Assembly: GCA_964419255.1 (NCBI GenBank)
Contig: CAYQOU010000021.1
Span: 1 to 59,454 of the forward strand
Direction: 5' to 3'
DNA from: CAZPHU01 sp964419255
Lineage (GTDB): Bacteria > Fibrobacterota > Chitinivibrionia > Chitinivibrionales > CAYFVL01
Length of the DNA stretch: 59,454 bases
In this document: piece by piece, positions 42,866 to 51,006 of the stretch
How the letters are laid out: every line of letters begins with the position of its first letter
How positions within the stretch are numbered: position 1 is the stretch's first letter
Notes under the pieces: generated by a model
The model's input: only the letters and a program-made list of their open reading frames with translations
What the model was told of the DNA's origin: nothing
Database searches by the model: none
Made by a program: the position numbers and the translations under genes

Positions 42866-43492
42866 ATGGACGACTATACGGAGCTGTTGCCGGGAGATGG
42901 GTCGGCCAACACGAAGGCTTTTTTCTACCATGTGCCCGATAGCCGGCGGGGGGCAATCCTGGTGGGTGGAATCGGCGGTGTTTGGCACAAACCCGCCGAT
43001 GCTCTTTACCCGAAGCCATCACTCGACCTGGCGGGAATGGGAATATCGGGGCCGCGCGTCGGCTATCGTGATCCTCACGCCCCAAAAGGCTCGGTCCATG
43101 ATACGGTGGTGGGGTGCAATTACCTTCAACAGCAGGGGGTGGACACAATCGGGCTTGCGGGCCATTGGGTAGGAGGTGCGGTGGGCATTCAAACCGCCCA
43201 GTCACATCCTTCGGTACGGGTAGTGATAACCCTGTCGGCTCAGACCTATGGCGCCTTATCGGTGCATAAGCAGAGGGCCGGGTGTGTGATTCTTTTTATT
43301 CACGGTCGCAACGATGCGACTCTTCCCTCCAGTTGTTCAAAACAGCTACATTGTCTGGCAAAATCACCCCGCAAACTTGTGATATACAGTGGGGCGAATC
43401 ATTCACTTGATTCGGTCTCCGACAAGGTTGAGACTGAAATTCACGACTGGTTTGAGCATTGCCTTTTGCATCCTATGATTGAAAGGAGTTAG
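42866..43492 (+). CDS. alpha/beta-hydrolase-like protein with Trp in place of the nucleophile Ser
   Basis: 208 residues from the ATG after aagggggcacc; the 267 bp before it hold no convincing gene. The fold is that of dienelactone-hydrolase-like proteins: GAILVGGIGGVWHKPADALYPKP, VGCNYLQQQGVDTIGL, the elbow AGHWVGGAVG, FIHGRNDATLP with the acid Asp, and YSGANHSLD with His. The elbow should read GHSxGG; here the codon is TGG (Trp) rather than TCG. It is either an inactive family member with a binding role or the result of one base change. It heads a stress-protein operon. Confidence 0.75.
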   Translation: MDDYTELLPGDGSANTKAFFYHVPDSRRGAILVGGIGGVWHKPADALYPKPSLDLAGMGISGPRVGYRDPHAPKGSVHDTVVGCNYLQQQGVDTIGLAGHWVGGAVGIQTAQSHPSVRVVITLSAQTYGALSVHKQRAGCVILFIHGRNDATLPSSCSKQLHCLAKSPRKLVIYSGANHSLDSVSDKVETEIHDWFEHCLLHPMIERS

Positions 43493-43494
43493 AT

Positions 43495-43998
43495 ATGGAA
43501 TCAGTGTATAGCGTTTTTGAAGGGTTCGGGAATGCACGGATAGCATTGGCCAAACTTATGAAAGCCGGGGTTAAGCCCCAAGAGGTGAATGTAATCGTTC
43601 AGGAGGACGCAGTCAAAAGAAGTGCCACTCAGGCCGATAGTGAGGGGGCACAATCGGAAAAACACCCCCCGTACAGCCGTGAGGAGCTGGGTTTTCTTGA
43701 TCACTTCCTGGCCGATCGCCGACCGGTGCGTTTTTCTGATCAGGGACGGATGTACTTTGCAGGGGACAGGATTGAGGAGATTGCCCAGATCATCACTACA
43801 GAGCCTCAGGGAGCACGGACAATCAACGCGATACTGAACAAAGCCGAGGTCCCTCACGATTTGGTGGAATACTATGCCGATCAGATCGAGCATGGTGACG
43901 TGTTTATCTGGACTCAGAGCAAAGAAGTGTCATCAAAGGATATTCGCAAGATCATGCGCGAGCACAAAGGCGCGGAGATGACCACCGTCGGAGACTAG
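43495..43998 (+). CDS. general stress protein 17M/YflT-like
   Basis: 167 residues. The N-terminal module SVYSVFEGFGNARIALAKLMKAGVKPQEVNVIVQED is the GSP17M/heat-induced stress protein pattern; the rest (FLDHFLADRRPVRF... VEYYADQIEHGDVFIWTQ) is predicted alpha/beta. aaaggag precedes the ATG, two bases after the previous stop. Function not established; related proteins are induced by general stress. Confidence 0.65.
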   Translation: MESVYSVFEGFGNARIALAKLMKAGVKPQEVNVIVQEDAVKRSATQADSEGAQSEKHPPYSREELGFLDHFLADRRPVRFSDQGRMYFAGDRIEEIAQIITTEPQGARTINAILNKAEVPHDLVEYYADQIEHGDVFIWTQSKEVSSKDIRKIMREHKGAEMTTVGD

Positions 43999-44030
43999 AA
44001 CGCTCCGGCGGTTTTTCAAGGAGGACTCAT

Positions 44031-44537
44031 ATGGCATTGGATACGTTACACGATCTACTTGAGATGGAGCTGTTCGATCTCTATAGTGCGGAAAAGCAGA
44101 TCGAGCAGATCCTTCCCAGGCTTGCCAATGCAGCGGCTTCCCCTGAGTTGCGGGATGCATTCGAAGATGATCTGCGCATAACCGAACAGCAGCTCAATCG
44201 TCTGGATGAAATCCTCGAGATACTCGACATAAGAGCCGATGAGCGGGTGAGTCTGGGAGTAGAGGGAATGGTTCGGGAACTCGAAAAGATCATTGGCCGG
44301 GATGCCGAGCCGGCGGTCAAGGATTCCGCTCTGATATCCTCGGTACAGAAAATTAAGCACTACCAGATCGCCGCATATGGCTCTGCACGAACCTATGCCC
44401 ACGATCTGGGGCTTAAAAATATCGAAAAGCTTCTGAGAAGGACGTTGGATGAAGCGAGCAATACCGACAAGCACCTTACCCACATCGCACAGGGTGGGAT
44501 CTTCAGCAGGGGAATAAATCAGGAAGCGCCGCTTTAA
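44031..44537 (+). CDS. DUF892 (YciE/YciF-like) ferritin-fold protein
   Basis: 168 residues, the family length. It starts LDTLHDLLEMELFDLYSAEKQIEQILPRLANAAASPELRDAFEDDL, the DUF892 signature, with a four-helix bundle of ferritin type. Acidic/His positions (E in DLYSAEKQ, the H in KIKHYQIAAYGSARTYA) suit a di-metal site. YciE/YciF proteins are stress-induced, often under a general stress regulator. Third gene of the stress operon, ended by a strong terminator 85 bp after the stop. Confidence 0.85.
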   Translation: MALDTLHDLLEMELFDLYSAEKQIEQILPRLANAAASPELRDAFEDDLRITEQQLNRLDEILEILDIRADERVSLGVEGMVRELEKIIGRDAEPAVKDSALISSVQKIKHYQIAAYGSARTYAHDLGLKNIEKLLRRTLDEASNTDKHLTHIAQGGIFSRGINQEAPL

Positions 44538-44621
44538 GGAACAAAAGGGGTATTCCCGTTTTATTTACAGCGCAGGAGAGTCTGGAGCAGAGAGTCGAGT
44601 TATGACAAGACGATACAGAGA

Positions 44622-44649
44622 AAAGCCGGAGTGGAATCCGGCTTTTTTT
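44622..44649 (+). terminator. rho-independent terminator of the stress operon
   Basis: aagccgga-gtggaa-tccggctt followed by six more T, a perfect eight-base stem. Confidence 0.9.
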
Positions 44650-44757
44650 CATGAAAAAATCAGAAATGATGCTGAAAAGCTGCAAAACAATGGGCAGCAA
44701 GATAAGCAAAAACGTATGTCAGAGATAGGATTTAGATCAGCCAAAAAGGTATCTTTA

Positions 44758-44786
44758 TTGTTGATTTATACGATTTGGCATAGCAT
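44758..44786 (+). promoter_or_regulatory. possible promoter and dyad before the NYN gene
   Basis: TTGTTG (44758-44763), 17 bp, TAGCAT (44781-44786) is a weak sigma-70 match about 72 bp before the ATG. Immediately after lies the dyad tgattt-gccc-aaatca (44795-44810), which could be an operator. The 44538-44857 gap otherwise contains only the stress-operon terminator and no gene. Confidence 0.3.
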
Positions 44787-44857
44787 TCGGAACGTGATTT
44801 GCCCAAATCAAACGTAAGAGGGTTTTCAGCACACTAATAGCATAAACAAGGAGTCTT

Positions 44858-45742
44858 ATGCCAGGTATGGGCCAGACGCGAGTGGGAGTGTATGTGGATG
44901 CCGCCAATCTCGCACGAAACGGTGGTTTTGGGGTGCGTTATGATGTGTTGCGTGAGTTTGCGTGTCACGGGCATGCGGAGCCGATACGACTGAATGTGTA
45001 TGTAAGCTTCGATGCTGAACGGGCACGGCACGACACAGCATACCGCGATGGACAAAACGGTTTCTACTCCCTGCTTCGCGACCTTGGCTACAAGGTGATT
45101 CAGAAAAACGTTAAATGGTATATTGATGAAAACGGTAACCGGTTCGGAAAAGCAAATGCCGATCTGGACATGGCGGTGGATGCTCTGCTGCAGTCTGAAA
45201 ATCTTGACCGGGTTCTTCTTGCAACCGGTGATGGAGATTTTGTACGGGTCGTGCAGGCACTTCAGAACAAAGGCTGTCGGGTAGAGACGCTTGCCTTCGA
45301 GAATGTCTCATCGGATTTGCGCAGAGAGGCCGACACCTATATTTCTGGCTATCTGGTACCCAATCTCCTGCCGACCCAGTCGGCCAAAGGCAACGGTGTG
45401 TGGGGTGAGATAGGCTCCCGGGTGCGGGGAATCTGCTATAACCATACCGGCAAAGGATACGGATTCCTTCGTTTCATCAAGGTGATCAAACAGGGCCTGT
45501 GGAGAATCGATTCGCGGCAGGAGGAATCACCATACGAGAGTGTTTTTTTCCACGACTCTCAGCTTCCGGAGGGAATTAGTCCGGCGGATCTTCCCAGCAG
45601 ACAGCTTGTCTTCGAGTTTGACCTTCTGCAGGGGGAAGGCCGCTCCCATGGTCTGCAGGCACAAAACATGCAAATGGTTAGCCCCAAAACAGTTAGCCAG
45701 ATGCGAAACAGCGATTTGGTTACAGAGGGAAAGAAGGGATGA
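44858..45742 (+). CDS. NYN/LabA-type nuclease domain fused to a cold-shock-like domain
   Basis: 294 residues. Residues 1-165 are an NYN domain (PIN-like): VGVYVDAANLAR with the first Asp, ADLDMAVDALLQ, and LLATGDGDFVRVVQAL with the acidic pair. After a linker, residues of about 190-280 resemble a cold-shock/OB domain (VRGICYNHTGKGYGFLRFIKV... SVFFHDSQLP... RQLVFEFDLLQGEGRSHGLQAQNM, where GYGF and VFFH are RNP-like). NYN proteins are RNases or RNA-binding regulators; the OB domain would give RNA binding. aaggag lies nine bases before the ATG. The PEGA gene follows 19 bases later. Confidence 0.8.
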   Translation: MPGMGQTRVGVYVDAANLARNGGFGVRYDVLREFACHGHAEPIRLNVYVSFDAERARHDTAYRDGQNGFYSLLRDLGYKVIQKNVKWYIDENGNRFGKANADLDMAVDALLQSENLDRVLLATGDGDFVRVVQALQNKGCRVETLAFENVSSDLRREADTYISGYLVPNLLPTQSAKGNGVWGEIGSRVRGICYNHTGKGYGFLRFIKVIKQGLWRIDSRQEESPYESVFFHDSQLPEGISPADLPSRQLVFEFDLLQGEGRSHGLQAQNMQMVSPKTVSQMRNSDLVTEGKKG

Positions 45743-45761
45743 AAGGAACTAAACATACCCC

Positions 45762-47771
45762 ATGGTGAATAATCACAGCGATTCCTGTCTTTTGAGAGGC
45801 AGAAGGGCTAAGGCTCTTCGTATATCTATTCTCTTTTTTGTATTCTTTTTTGCTGTCGGCTTCGATATCGATGCCGCAGCATCCCATACTATATCACTTT
45901 TCGCAACATCCCCCCCTGAAAGCAATATCATAGATGATCTTCCCGAGTCCATTCATATACACAGGAGTTTGTCACCCGAGCAGATCCTGTCACCCGGTCG
46001 TCCCCGCGACTCTTCCGTTATTGTCCGATGTCGACTATCGGATAATACCTACGGACTGTTTGGTGGTAGTATCGAGAAGTATGCGGATAGTTTAGCAGCC
46101 ACATTTTCCTATCCACAAAGTCTGACATTTGAGCAGATCGTTCGCACGAAAATCTTTTCCGAGCAGCAAGCCGACAGTGATGCCGACATGCCGCTGGTCG
46201 CCTTCGGCTCCGATAGGATGTATGTGTTTGGAAGTGAAGCGGCTTTTCTGAAGGTCAATGATATGTGGATCGAATTGGCCGATATTGGCGTTGAAACGGG
46301 CGCACTGTATGTTCAGTCGGAGCCCGCCGACGCACGGATTTTTATCGATGGCGTAAATATCAATCGAACCACTCCTTCGATTATCGAAGGTATTGAGGCG
46401 GGAGAGCATACGGTCGAGGTCAGCGTTCCCGAGTATCTTTTTTCACGTAAAAAGGTTGTGGTTGAAGCAGATTCGATGGTTTCGGTTTCTTTCCAGTTGA
46501 TTTCTTCCATGGATACGGCATATGTAGAGGGAACTCTGCGGCTGGGAGTACTTCAGCTGCCCGATCCCCCGATCGATGTACCGTTTGTGATCGACGGTCG
46601 AGAAATAGAGGGTAATCAGGTTACGCTCAACGAAGGAAAGCATCGGGTTGAATGGTACGGGGGCGATAGGTACAGCTCGCTAGATACGGTTGTGGAGGTT
46701 TTTCTGGGTAAGGTTACCACCTTCCCTTTTAATCCCAGACGACTTACCGGAGAACTTGAGCTTATCCCTAATCCTCCGGATGCTCGTATCCACATTGGGG
46801 AAGAGCTGCTCGGATATGGGGTTCAGGAGAAAACCTTACCGACGGGGGAATACAGCTTTACCTTCGATCGCAAACGCTACTACTCTCAAACCGAGCAGAT
46901 CACCATCTACCCGGATGATAAACGGCAGGTGGTGGTCACGCTTACGGAAGTTCCCGACAGAGATGGAGACGGTTTTCTTGACAGCGTTGACAAATGCTCT
47001 GATGTATACGGATTATACGGCGGCTGTCCCACCCCCCCCTTCTTTGAGGCCTTGCGGTTGAATGCACAGCGCATTCTGCGCAACATGCGGGAAGATCCTC
47101 TTAATTTATCTATTAATTCACTCTCTTTTATCTATCGGAAACCGACAAACACGCGATTTCGGCATATTCTTTCCTATTTTTCCGATGGGAAAAATTACAT
47201 GAACAATCATAAAGGCCTATCTCTGGCAAACAGCTATACAGTATCCATGCGGGGCCTTATTGTTTCTGTCGATCTGGGGCAGTGGAATTCGGGATTGGTG
47301 TACGAAAAGGCTGATACGTTGCATGTAAAAGGAGAATCCGGCAACCGCTACACCATTTTATACGATTCGCTTTCTGGAGCAAATCCGCGTGTGGTGCTAC
47401 CAAGTACCTCTGTTTCTGCGGGACTACATTTCATAACGAAGTGGTTTAATTTTGGCTATCTTCTGGGATATCGCTGGGAAGATATCACGATTTATGACCT
47501 TATCGACTCCCAGACCGGACAAAACGTTTCGGTGCGGTTTGATAATGACTGGTGGATTCAAACATTTCTTGTAGAAACAGAATTTTCGATTGGCGAATGG
47601 TTTTCTCCCACCCTGTACACCACTTTTACTCTTCCCCTGGGAAAAAGTCCGCGTACCGGATGGCACTCTTTTCAAACCGGACTACGCTTTCGTTTTACTC
47701 CGTCACGGATGCGCAAGAGGACAGAAAAGTATGCACGCCAGAATGTGAAAGGATCGCAGGAGGATGAGTAA
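45762..47771 (+). CDS. exported PEGA-domain protein with a C-terminal beta-barrel
   Basis: 669 residues. A signal peptide (ALRISILFFVFFFAVGFDIDAAA) is followed by an N-terminal domain, then PEGA-type repeats (YVQSEPADARIFIDGVNI... IIEGIEAGEHTVEVSV and LIPNPPDARIHIGEELL... LPTGEYSFTF), a thrombospondin-3-like calcium segment (DRDGDGFLDSVDKC), and a C-terminal region of alternating strands (GLHFITKWFNFGYLLGYRWE, LYTTFTLPLG, SFQTGLRFRFTPS) that fits an outer-membrane barrel. Probably an outer-membrane protein with periplasmic or surface PEGA domains. It overlaps nothing but is followed within a base by a small lipoprotein gene. Confidence 0.75.
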   Translation: MVNNHSDSCLLRGRRAKALRISILFFVFFFAVGFDIDAAASHTISLFATSPPESNIIDDLPESIHIHRSLSPEQILSPGRPRDSSVIVRCRLSDNTYGLFGGSIEKYADSLAATFSYPQSLTFEQIVRTKIFSEQQADSDADMPLVAFGSDRMYVFGSEAAFLKVNDMWIELADIGVETGALYVQSEPADARIFIDGVNINRTTPSIIEGIEAGEHTVEVSVPEYLFSRKKVVVEADSMVSVSFQLISSMDTAYVEGTLRLGVLQLPDPPIDVPFVIDGREIEGNQVTLNEGKHRVEWYGGDRYSSLDTVVEVFLGKVTTFPFNPRRLTGELELIPNPPDARIHIGEELLGYGVQEKTLPTGEYSFTFDRKRYYSQTEQITIYPDDKRQVVVTLTEVPDRDGDGFLDSVDKCSDVYGLYGGCPTPPFFEALRLNAQRILRNMREDPLNLSINSLSFIYRKPTNTRFRHILSYFSDGKNYMNNHKGLSLANSYTVSMRGLIVSVDLGQWNSGLVYEKADTLHVKGESGNRYTILYDSLSGANPRVVLPSTSVSAGLHFITKWFNFGYLLGYRWEDITIYDLIDSQTGQNVSVRFDNDWWIQTFLVETEFSIGEWFSPTLYTTFTLPLGKSPRTGWHSFQTGLRFRFTPSRMRKRTEKYARQNVKGSQEDE

Positions 47772-47772
47772 G

Positions 47773-47931
47773 ATGTGTACACAAAGAATTGCCCCGATCG
47801 ATTTCCGATGGCTGTTGGTTCTTCTTCTTCTGTTGCTGGTTTTCTGCAGCGGAGGCTTTGATGGCGATTCGGACAATGTCTCAGAGTTCGAGAACCCGCT
47901 TTTTCACAGCGATTCGACGGAAACAGAGTAG
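47773..47931 (+). CDS. small lipoprotein, 52 residues
   Basis: Starts at an ATG nine bases after ggagg, one base beyond the PEGA gene stop. The peptide MCTQRIAPIDFRWLLVLLLLLLVFCSGG has a hydrophobic core and a Cys at position 25, with FCSGG as a lax lipobox (Phe at -1), followed by an acidic, Ser/Asp-rich tail ending STETE. Too short for automatic gene finders. The tight placement after the PEGA/barrel gene suggests a partner of that protein. Confidence 0.65.
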   Translation: MCTQRIAPIDFRWLLVLLLLLLVFCSGGFDGDSDNVSEFENPLFHSDSTETE

Positions 47932-48212
47932 TCCCACCCCGATTGGTTCAGGAGTCCAGGGGGCAGCTTTGTGTCCCCGGTCATTAAATTATGTTACGAA
48001 CCGATGTTTTCATACGTAATATTGATGTTTTTGATTATTTTTAAGCCGGATCTGGCAGCTGTAAGTCGGCTATCACCGATGAGGAGTGCGATCAGGGTTC
48101 TGAATGGGCGATTCGCGCGATTTGAGTACTAAAAGACCGGGTTCGATTACTTTTACCCCGAGTAGGGGATAATAAAGATGCATACTGACGATATCTGCAG
48201 GAGGAAGTGGTT

Positions 48213-48911
48213 ATGATGTGGGGATTTTTTGATCCAATGTACCTGATGTTTGCGATCCCGGGGCTGATTCTTGCCATGATCGCGTCGTTTATGACCAAGA
48301 GTACCTTCAATAAGTACTCCCGGGTAGCCTCTCAAACCGGCCTGACCGGGGCGGAGGCGGCCCGCAAGCTTTTGTCTTCCGCGGGAATAAACGACGTGAG
48401 TATCGAGCAGGTGCAGGGTTTTCTCAGCGACCACTATGACCCCACGGCCAAAAAGCTGCGTCTGTCACCCAAGGTATACGGCAGCAACAGTCTCTCGGCC
48501 ATCGGCGTGGCGTGTCACGAGGCGGGGCATGCTATTCAGCATGCTTATAAGTTTGCACCTCTTCATCTGCGCACGGCACTGGTGCCGGCGACTAATTTTG
48601 CGAGTAATATTTCTTATTTTGTGATAATGGCGGGTTTTTTCATATCTCCGAAGTTAATTTTTCTGGGGGCCCTGCTGTTCAGTGTGGCGGTCCTGTTTTC
48701 GATAGTAACTCTTCCGGTGGAATGGGATGCCAGTCATCGGGCAAAGAAGCTAATGGTGGAAGCGGGTGTAGTAAACCGCAGTGAGTCTGCGATAGCGGGC
48801 AATGTGCTCAACGCGGCGTTTCTGACCTATGTGGCGGCAGCGGTCAGCTCACTTCTGACGCTATTGTACTATTTGATGCGCTCGGGTGTGTTCGGTGGAG
48901 GGGATGATTAA
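48213..48911 (+). CDS. yugP: membrane zinc metallopeptidase, YugP family
   Basis: 232 residues from the ATG at 48213 (ggagga seven bases upstream); a GTG six bases earlier is possible. Membrane segments lie at the N-terminus (YLMFAIPGLILAMIASFM), at FVIMAGFFISPKLIFLGALLFSVAVLFSIV and near the C-terminus. The zinc motif is VACHEAGHAIQHA (HEAGH), with the third ligand probably in VEWDASHRAKKLM. YugP family proteins are predicted inner-membrane proteases of unknown substrate. The 47932-48212 gap before it holds no gene, only a small ccccgagtagggg hairpin near 48155. Confidence 0.9.
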   Translation: MMWGFFDPMYLMFAIPGLILAMIASFMTKSTFNKYSRVASQTGLTGAEAARKLLSSAGINDVSIEQVQGFLSDHYDPTAKKLRLSPKVYGSNSLSAIGVACHEAGHAIQHAYKFAPLHLRTALVPATNFASNISYFVIMAGFFISPKLIFLGALLFSVAVLFSIVTLPVEWDASHRAKKLMVEAGVVNRSESAIAGNVLNAAFLTYVAAAVSSLLTLLYYLMRSGVFGGGDD

Positions 48912-49001
48912 ACGAAGAGAGCAAGGCAACATCTGGCACGCCCTTTGATGTTTATTTATAGTCAGACAAAGCGGTCTGCACAGAGAATCGCAAATTTAGT
49001 C

Positions 49002-49030
49002 TTGTGTTAGAATAATCATTGTAGTATATT
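49002..49030 (+). promoter_or_regulatory. promoter of the initiator tRNA
   Basis: TTGTGT (49002-49007), 17 bp, TATATT (49025-49030), about 38 bp before the tRNA 5' end. Confidence 0.5.
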
Positions 49031-49068
49031 AGAGATCTCGCTTGAGAGACATAGAAATTTCGATATAT

Positions 49069-49144
<76 letters not shown>

Positions 49145-49145
<1 letters not shown>

Positions 49146-49192
49146 ATAATAACAAAATGGTCAACCTTGTGTTGGCCATTTTTGTTATTATT
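49145..49192 (+). terminator. long hairpin directly after tRNA-fMet
   Basis: aataataacaaaatggtcaac (49145-49165) pairs nearly perfectly with ttggccatttttgttattatt (49172-49192). It likely terminates the tRNA transcript. Confidence 0.75.
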
Positions 49193-49307
49193 TGAGTTCA
49201 CCGTGAGGAAAAGATGAAAACCTGGTTCGACCACAGAGCCAATTGGAAATTGGCGAAGTAGAGGCGTTGGCGAAGCCATAAGCCAATCCTGCCCTCAGCT
49301 AACATAC

Positions 49308-49341
49308 AAAAAAGCCGGTTGTAAAACACCGGCTTTTTTTT
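49308..49341. terminator. bidirectional rho-independent terminator
   Basis: aaaaaagccggt-tgtaaaac-accggctttttttt: a six-base GC stem with A-run before and T-run after, usable on both strands. It serves the minus-strand PPOX gene and backs up the tRNA terminator. Confidence 0.85.
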
Positions 49342-49421
49342 CGTTTTGGGGTCTTCATACGCGAAGAAAAATCAAAAGAACAACAAATCAAAAATGAGAG
49401 GCGGAGAGCATCCCAAAAGGC

Positions 49422-49859
49422 TCAGAAGATTATCGGGGGTGTTTCTTTTTCTTTACAGTTCAAACTCATATCCCAGTACTGCGCCTCACCGTGGGCGATT
49501 CTGAACATGAAAATCCGACCGTTTGGATATGCTTTAAAAACGTCGTGAAGCCATGGACGATCTTCGAAGAGTTTCTTTTGGAGTCCGTCATCGTTGATTT
49601 GCTCGATTTTTCCGGTGATTCGCACCATCTGCATATTACCCATGCCCTCACCGGGATTCATAAAACCAATTTCAACTTTCGGATTATTACTTAGCTGCTC
49701 TGAAAGTCTTTTCTGGGTGCCGGTATGAAAATAGAAGCCCGAATCATCAGCAAACCACATTGCCATTGCCCGCACATGCGGCTGATCGCCTACAGCCGTG
49801 GAAAGCCAGGCTGCCGGGTTCTGGTTGGTAAATTCCCTTATCTCCTCGATAGTCTTCAT
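49422..49859 (-). CDS. pyridoxamine 5'-phosphate oxidase-like flavoprotein
   Basis: 145 residues. A split-barrel FMN fold: AAWLSTAVGDQPHVRAMAMWFADDSGFYFHTGTQKRLSEQL at the start, NNPKVEIGFMNPGEGMGNMQMVRITGKIE in the middle. The family also includes general stress protein 26-type flavin or heme-binding proteins, so a B6 role is not assured. Start after aggacctt. It faces away from the molybdate locus. Confidence 0.85.
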   Translation of the reverse strand: MKTIEEIREFTNQNPAAWLSTAVGDQPHVRAMAMWFADDSGFYFHTGTQKRLSEQLSNNPKVEIGFMNPGEGMGNMQMVRITGKIEQINDDGLQKKLFEDRPWLHDVFKAYPNGRIFMFRIAHGEAQYWDMSLNCKEKETPPIIF

Positions 49860-50361
49860 AAGGTCCTCCGATACTGCTCGAAATGAGACGATTAGCTGTA
49901 ACGCAATTCAATCTGAACATAAAAAAATAATTTACAGGATCAGCCAAAACTTTCATAATCCAACCTAATTGTTTCATTATTGTGCTGCAATAATGATTTT
50001 ACCCGCTGGACAACACGCGGGTATACCTCCACTCTCACACCTTTCAAACAGATCACTAACAAACCTGCACTAATTTTGTATCTACTATAACTGCCTCTTC
50101 TCCGGCACATTCCTGTGCCGGATACAGCTACGTGCCGGATAAACCGATGTTTTTTGTTATCCATCACTACCCTGCTTCTGACATAACTCTCTACAAATGA
50201 GGGCGTTATAACCCTCATCCGTTTTTCGAAATCAAACGGCACGCCTTTTGACATTACTGTTCCCGGTTGTCTGCACCACCGCTATATACAAAGTGCTATA
50301 GCGCTGATTCGACGGCCATGAAGCAGGAAAAAGCCATAATCCTCTTACAAGGAGTGTAGGG
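49860..50361. other. hairpin-rich intergenic region, no gene
   Basis: 502 bp between the PPOX gene and the molybdate locus. At least four perfect inverted repeats occur: cattattg/caataatg (49975-49995), acccgc/gcgggt (50001-50022), cggcac/gtgccg (50103-50120, with a further gtgccggat copy at 50132) and atgaggg/ccctcat (50197-50218); a fifth, gctata/tatagc, lies near 50281-50302. A structured leader RNA or regulator sites are possible. I could not match it to the Moco (molybdenum cofactor) RNA motif. The open frames in it look accidental. Confidence 0.5.
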
Positions 50362-50641
50362 ATGCGCAATGTTTGTTTGTCTTTGTTTATCCTTGTAAAC
50401 TTATGGGTGCAAAGCTTTGCACAGCAATACCTCTCACTGGACGGTTCGGTTCGACTGCGTTATGGGTACCGAACTGGATCTTCACCTCCGATACTCCTTA
50501 GGTACACTTGGTCAGGTGTATCTCGGAGGCGGCTACTTTCGAAGTGGTGATGCTATGGTTGATGAGAGTGAAGCAATCTTCGCATTCGCACAGACAACGG
50601 TGAATCTTAAAAAGACCATATACTCCAAAGGGCGGGACTAA
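50362..50641 (+). pseudogene. remnant of an outer-membrane porin (alginate-export-like) with internal deletion and frameshift
   Basis: A good start (ggagtgtaggg before ATG) encodes a signal peptide (MRNVCLSLFILVNLWVQSFA) and one barrel strand (YLSLDGSVRLRYGY) in one frame. Near 50470 the sequence switches to another frame that continues as a porin C-terminus: GTELDLHLRYSLGTLGQVYLGGGYFRSGD... AIFAFAQTTVNL. Alginate-export-type porins have about 400 residues; both ends are kept and the roughly 300-residue middle is missing. The second part stops at 50639-50641, overlapping the next ATG. Such porins commonly accompany modA genes. Confidence 0.6.
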
Positions 50642-50916
50642 TGGCTGAGGGCACGTCCATTATCAACCAGACGAATTTTGATTTAAGCGGGGCCATTTGG
50701 CTGTGCAGTGAAGGAAAGCAGGTACTCAATAAGAAGCATCTGCGGCTGCTTGAGGCAATCGACACCACCGGCTCGATTTCCGCCGCAGCCAAGTCACTAC
50801 CGATGAGTTATAAGGCGGCCTGGGATGCGGTTGACTCTTTAAATATGGCTGAAGGCAAGAGAGTTGAACTTCTCATAAAAACATCCCAGGTGATTCTTGC
50901 GACCACACTGGCTTGA
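50641..50916 (+). CDS. shortened ModE-like regulator: HTH fused to the end of a Mop/TOBE domain
   Basis: 91 residues. Residues of about 28-66 match the ModE winged-helix N-terminus (LNKKHLRLLEAIDTTGSISAAAKSLPMSYKAAWDAVDSLN). Instead of the wing and dimer part, the frame goes straight to AEGKRVELLIKTSQVILA, which is the final third of a Mop/TOBE molybdate-binding domain. A complete ModE-type protein would have about 130-260 residues. The join is in frame, so a short protein could still be made, but molybdate sensing would be lost. It overlaps the porin remnant's stop by one base and precedes modA by 90 bp. Confidence 0.65.
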   Translation: MAEGTSIINQTNFDLSGAIWLCSEGKQVLNKKHLRLLEAIDTTGSISAAAKSLPMSYKAAWDAVDSLNMAEGKRVELLIKTSQVILATTLA

Positions 50917-51006
50917 GTGTTTAATCCCAACGTTGTATGAGTTTTTCGATAGCAGCCGGAAAAAAAACAATGATTAACAACGCAGACTTATGAATACGGA
51001 AATCTT

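Noticed and set aside
44602..44817. 71-codon plus-strand frame
   Set aside because: Contains the stress-operon terminator within it.
49940..50254. 104-codon minus-strand frame
   Set aside because: Runs through the hairpin cluster, basic random composition, no family.
50221..50361. Molybdenum-cofactor riboswitch before the molybdate locus
   Set aside because: Context is suggestive, but I could not line up conserved motif positions.
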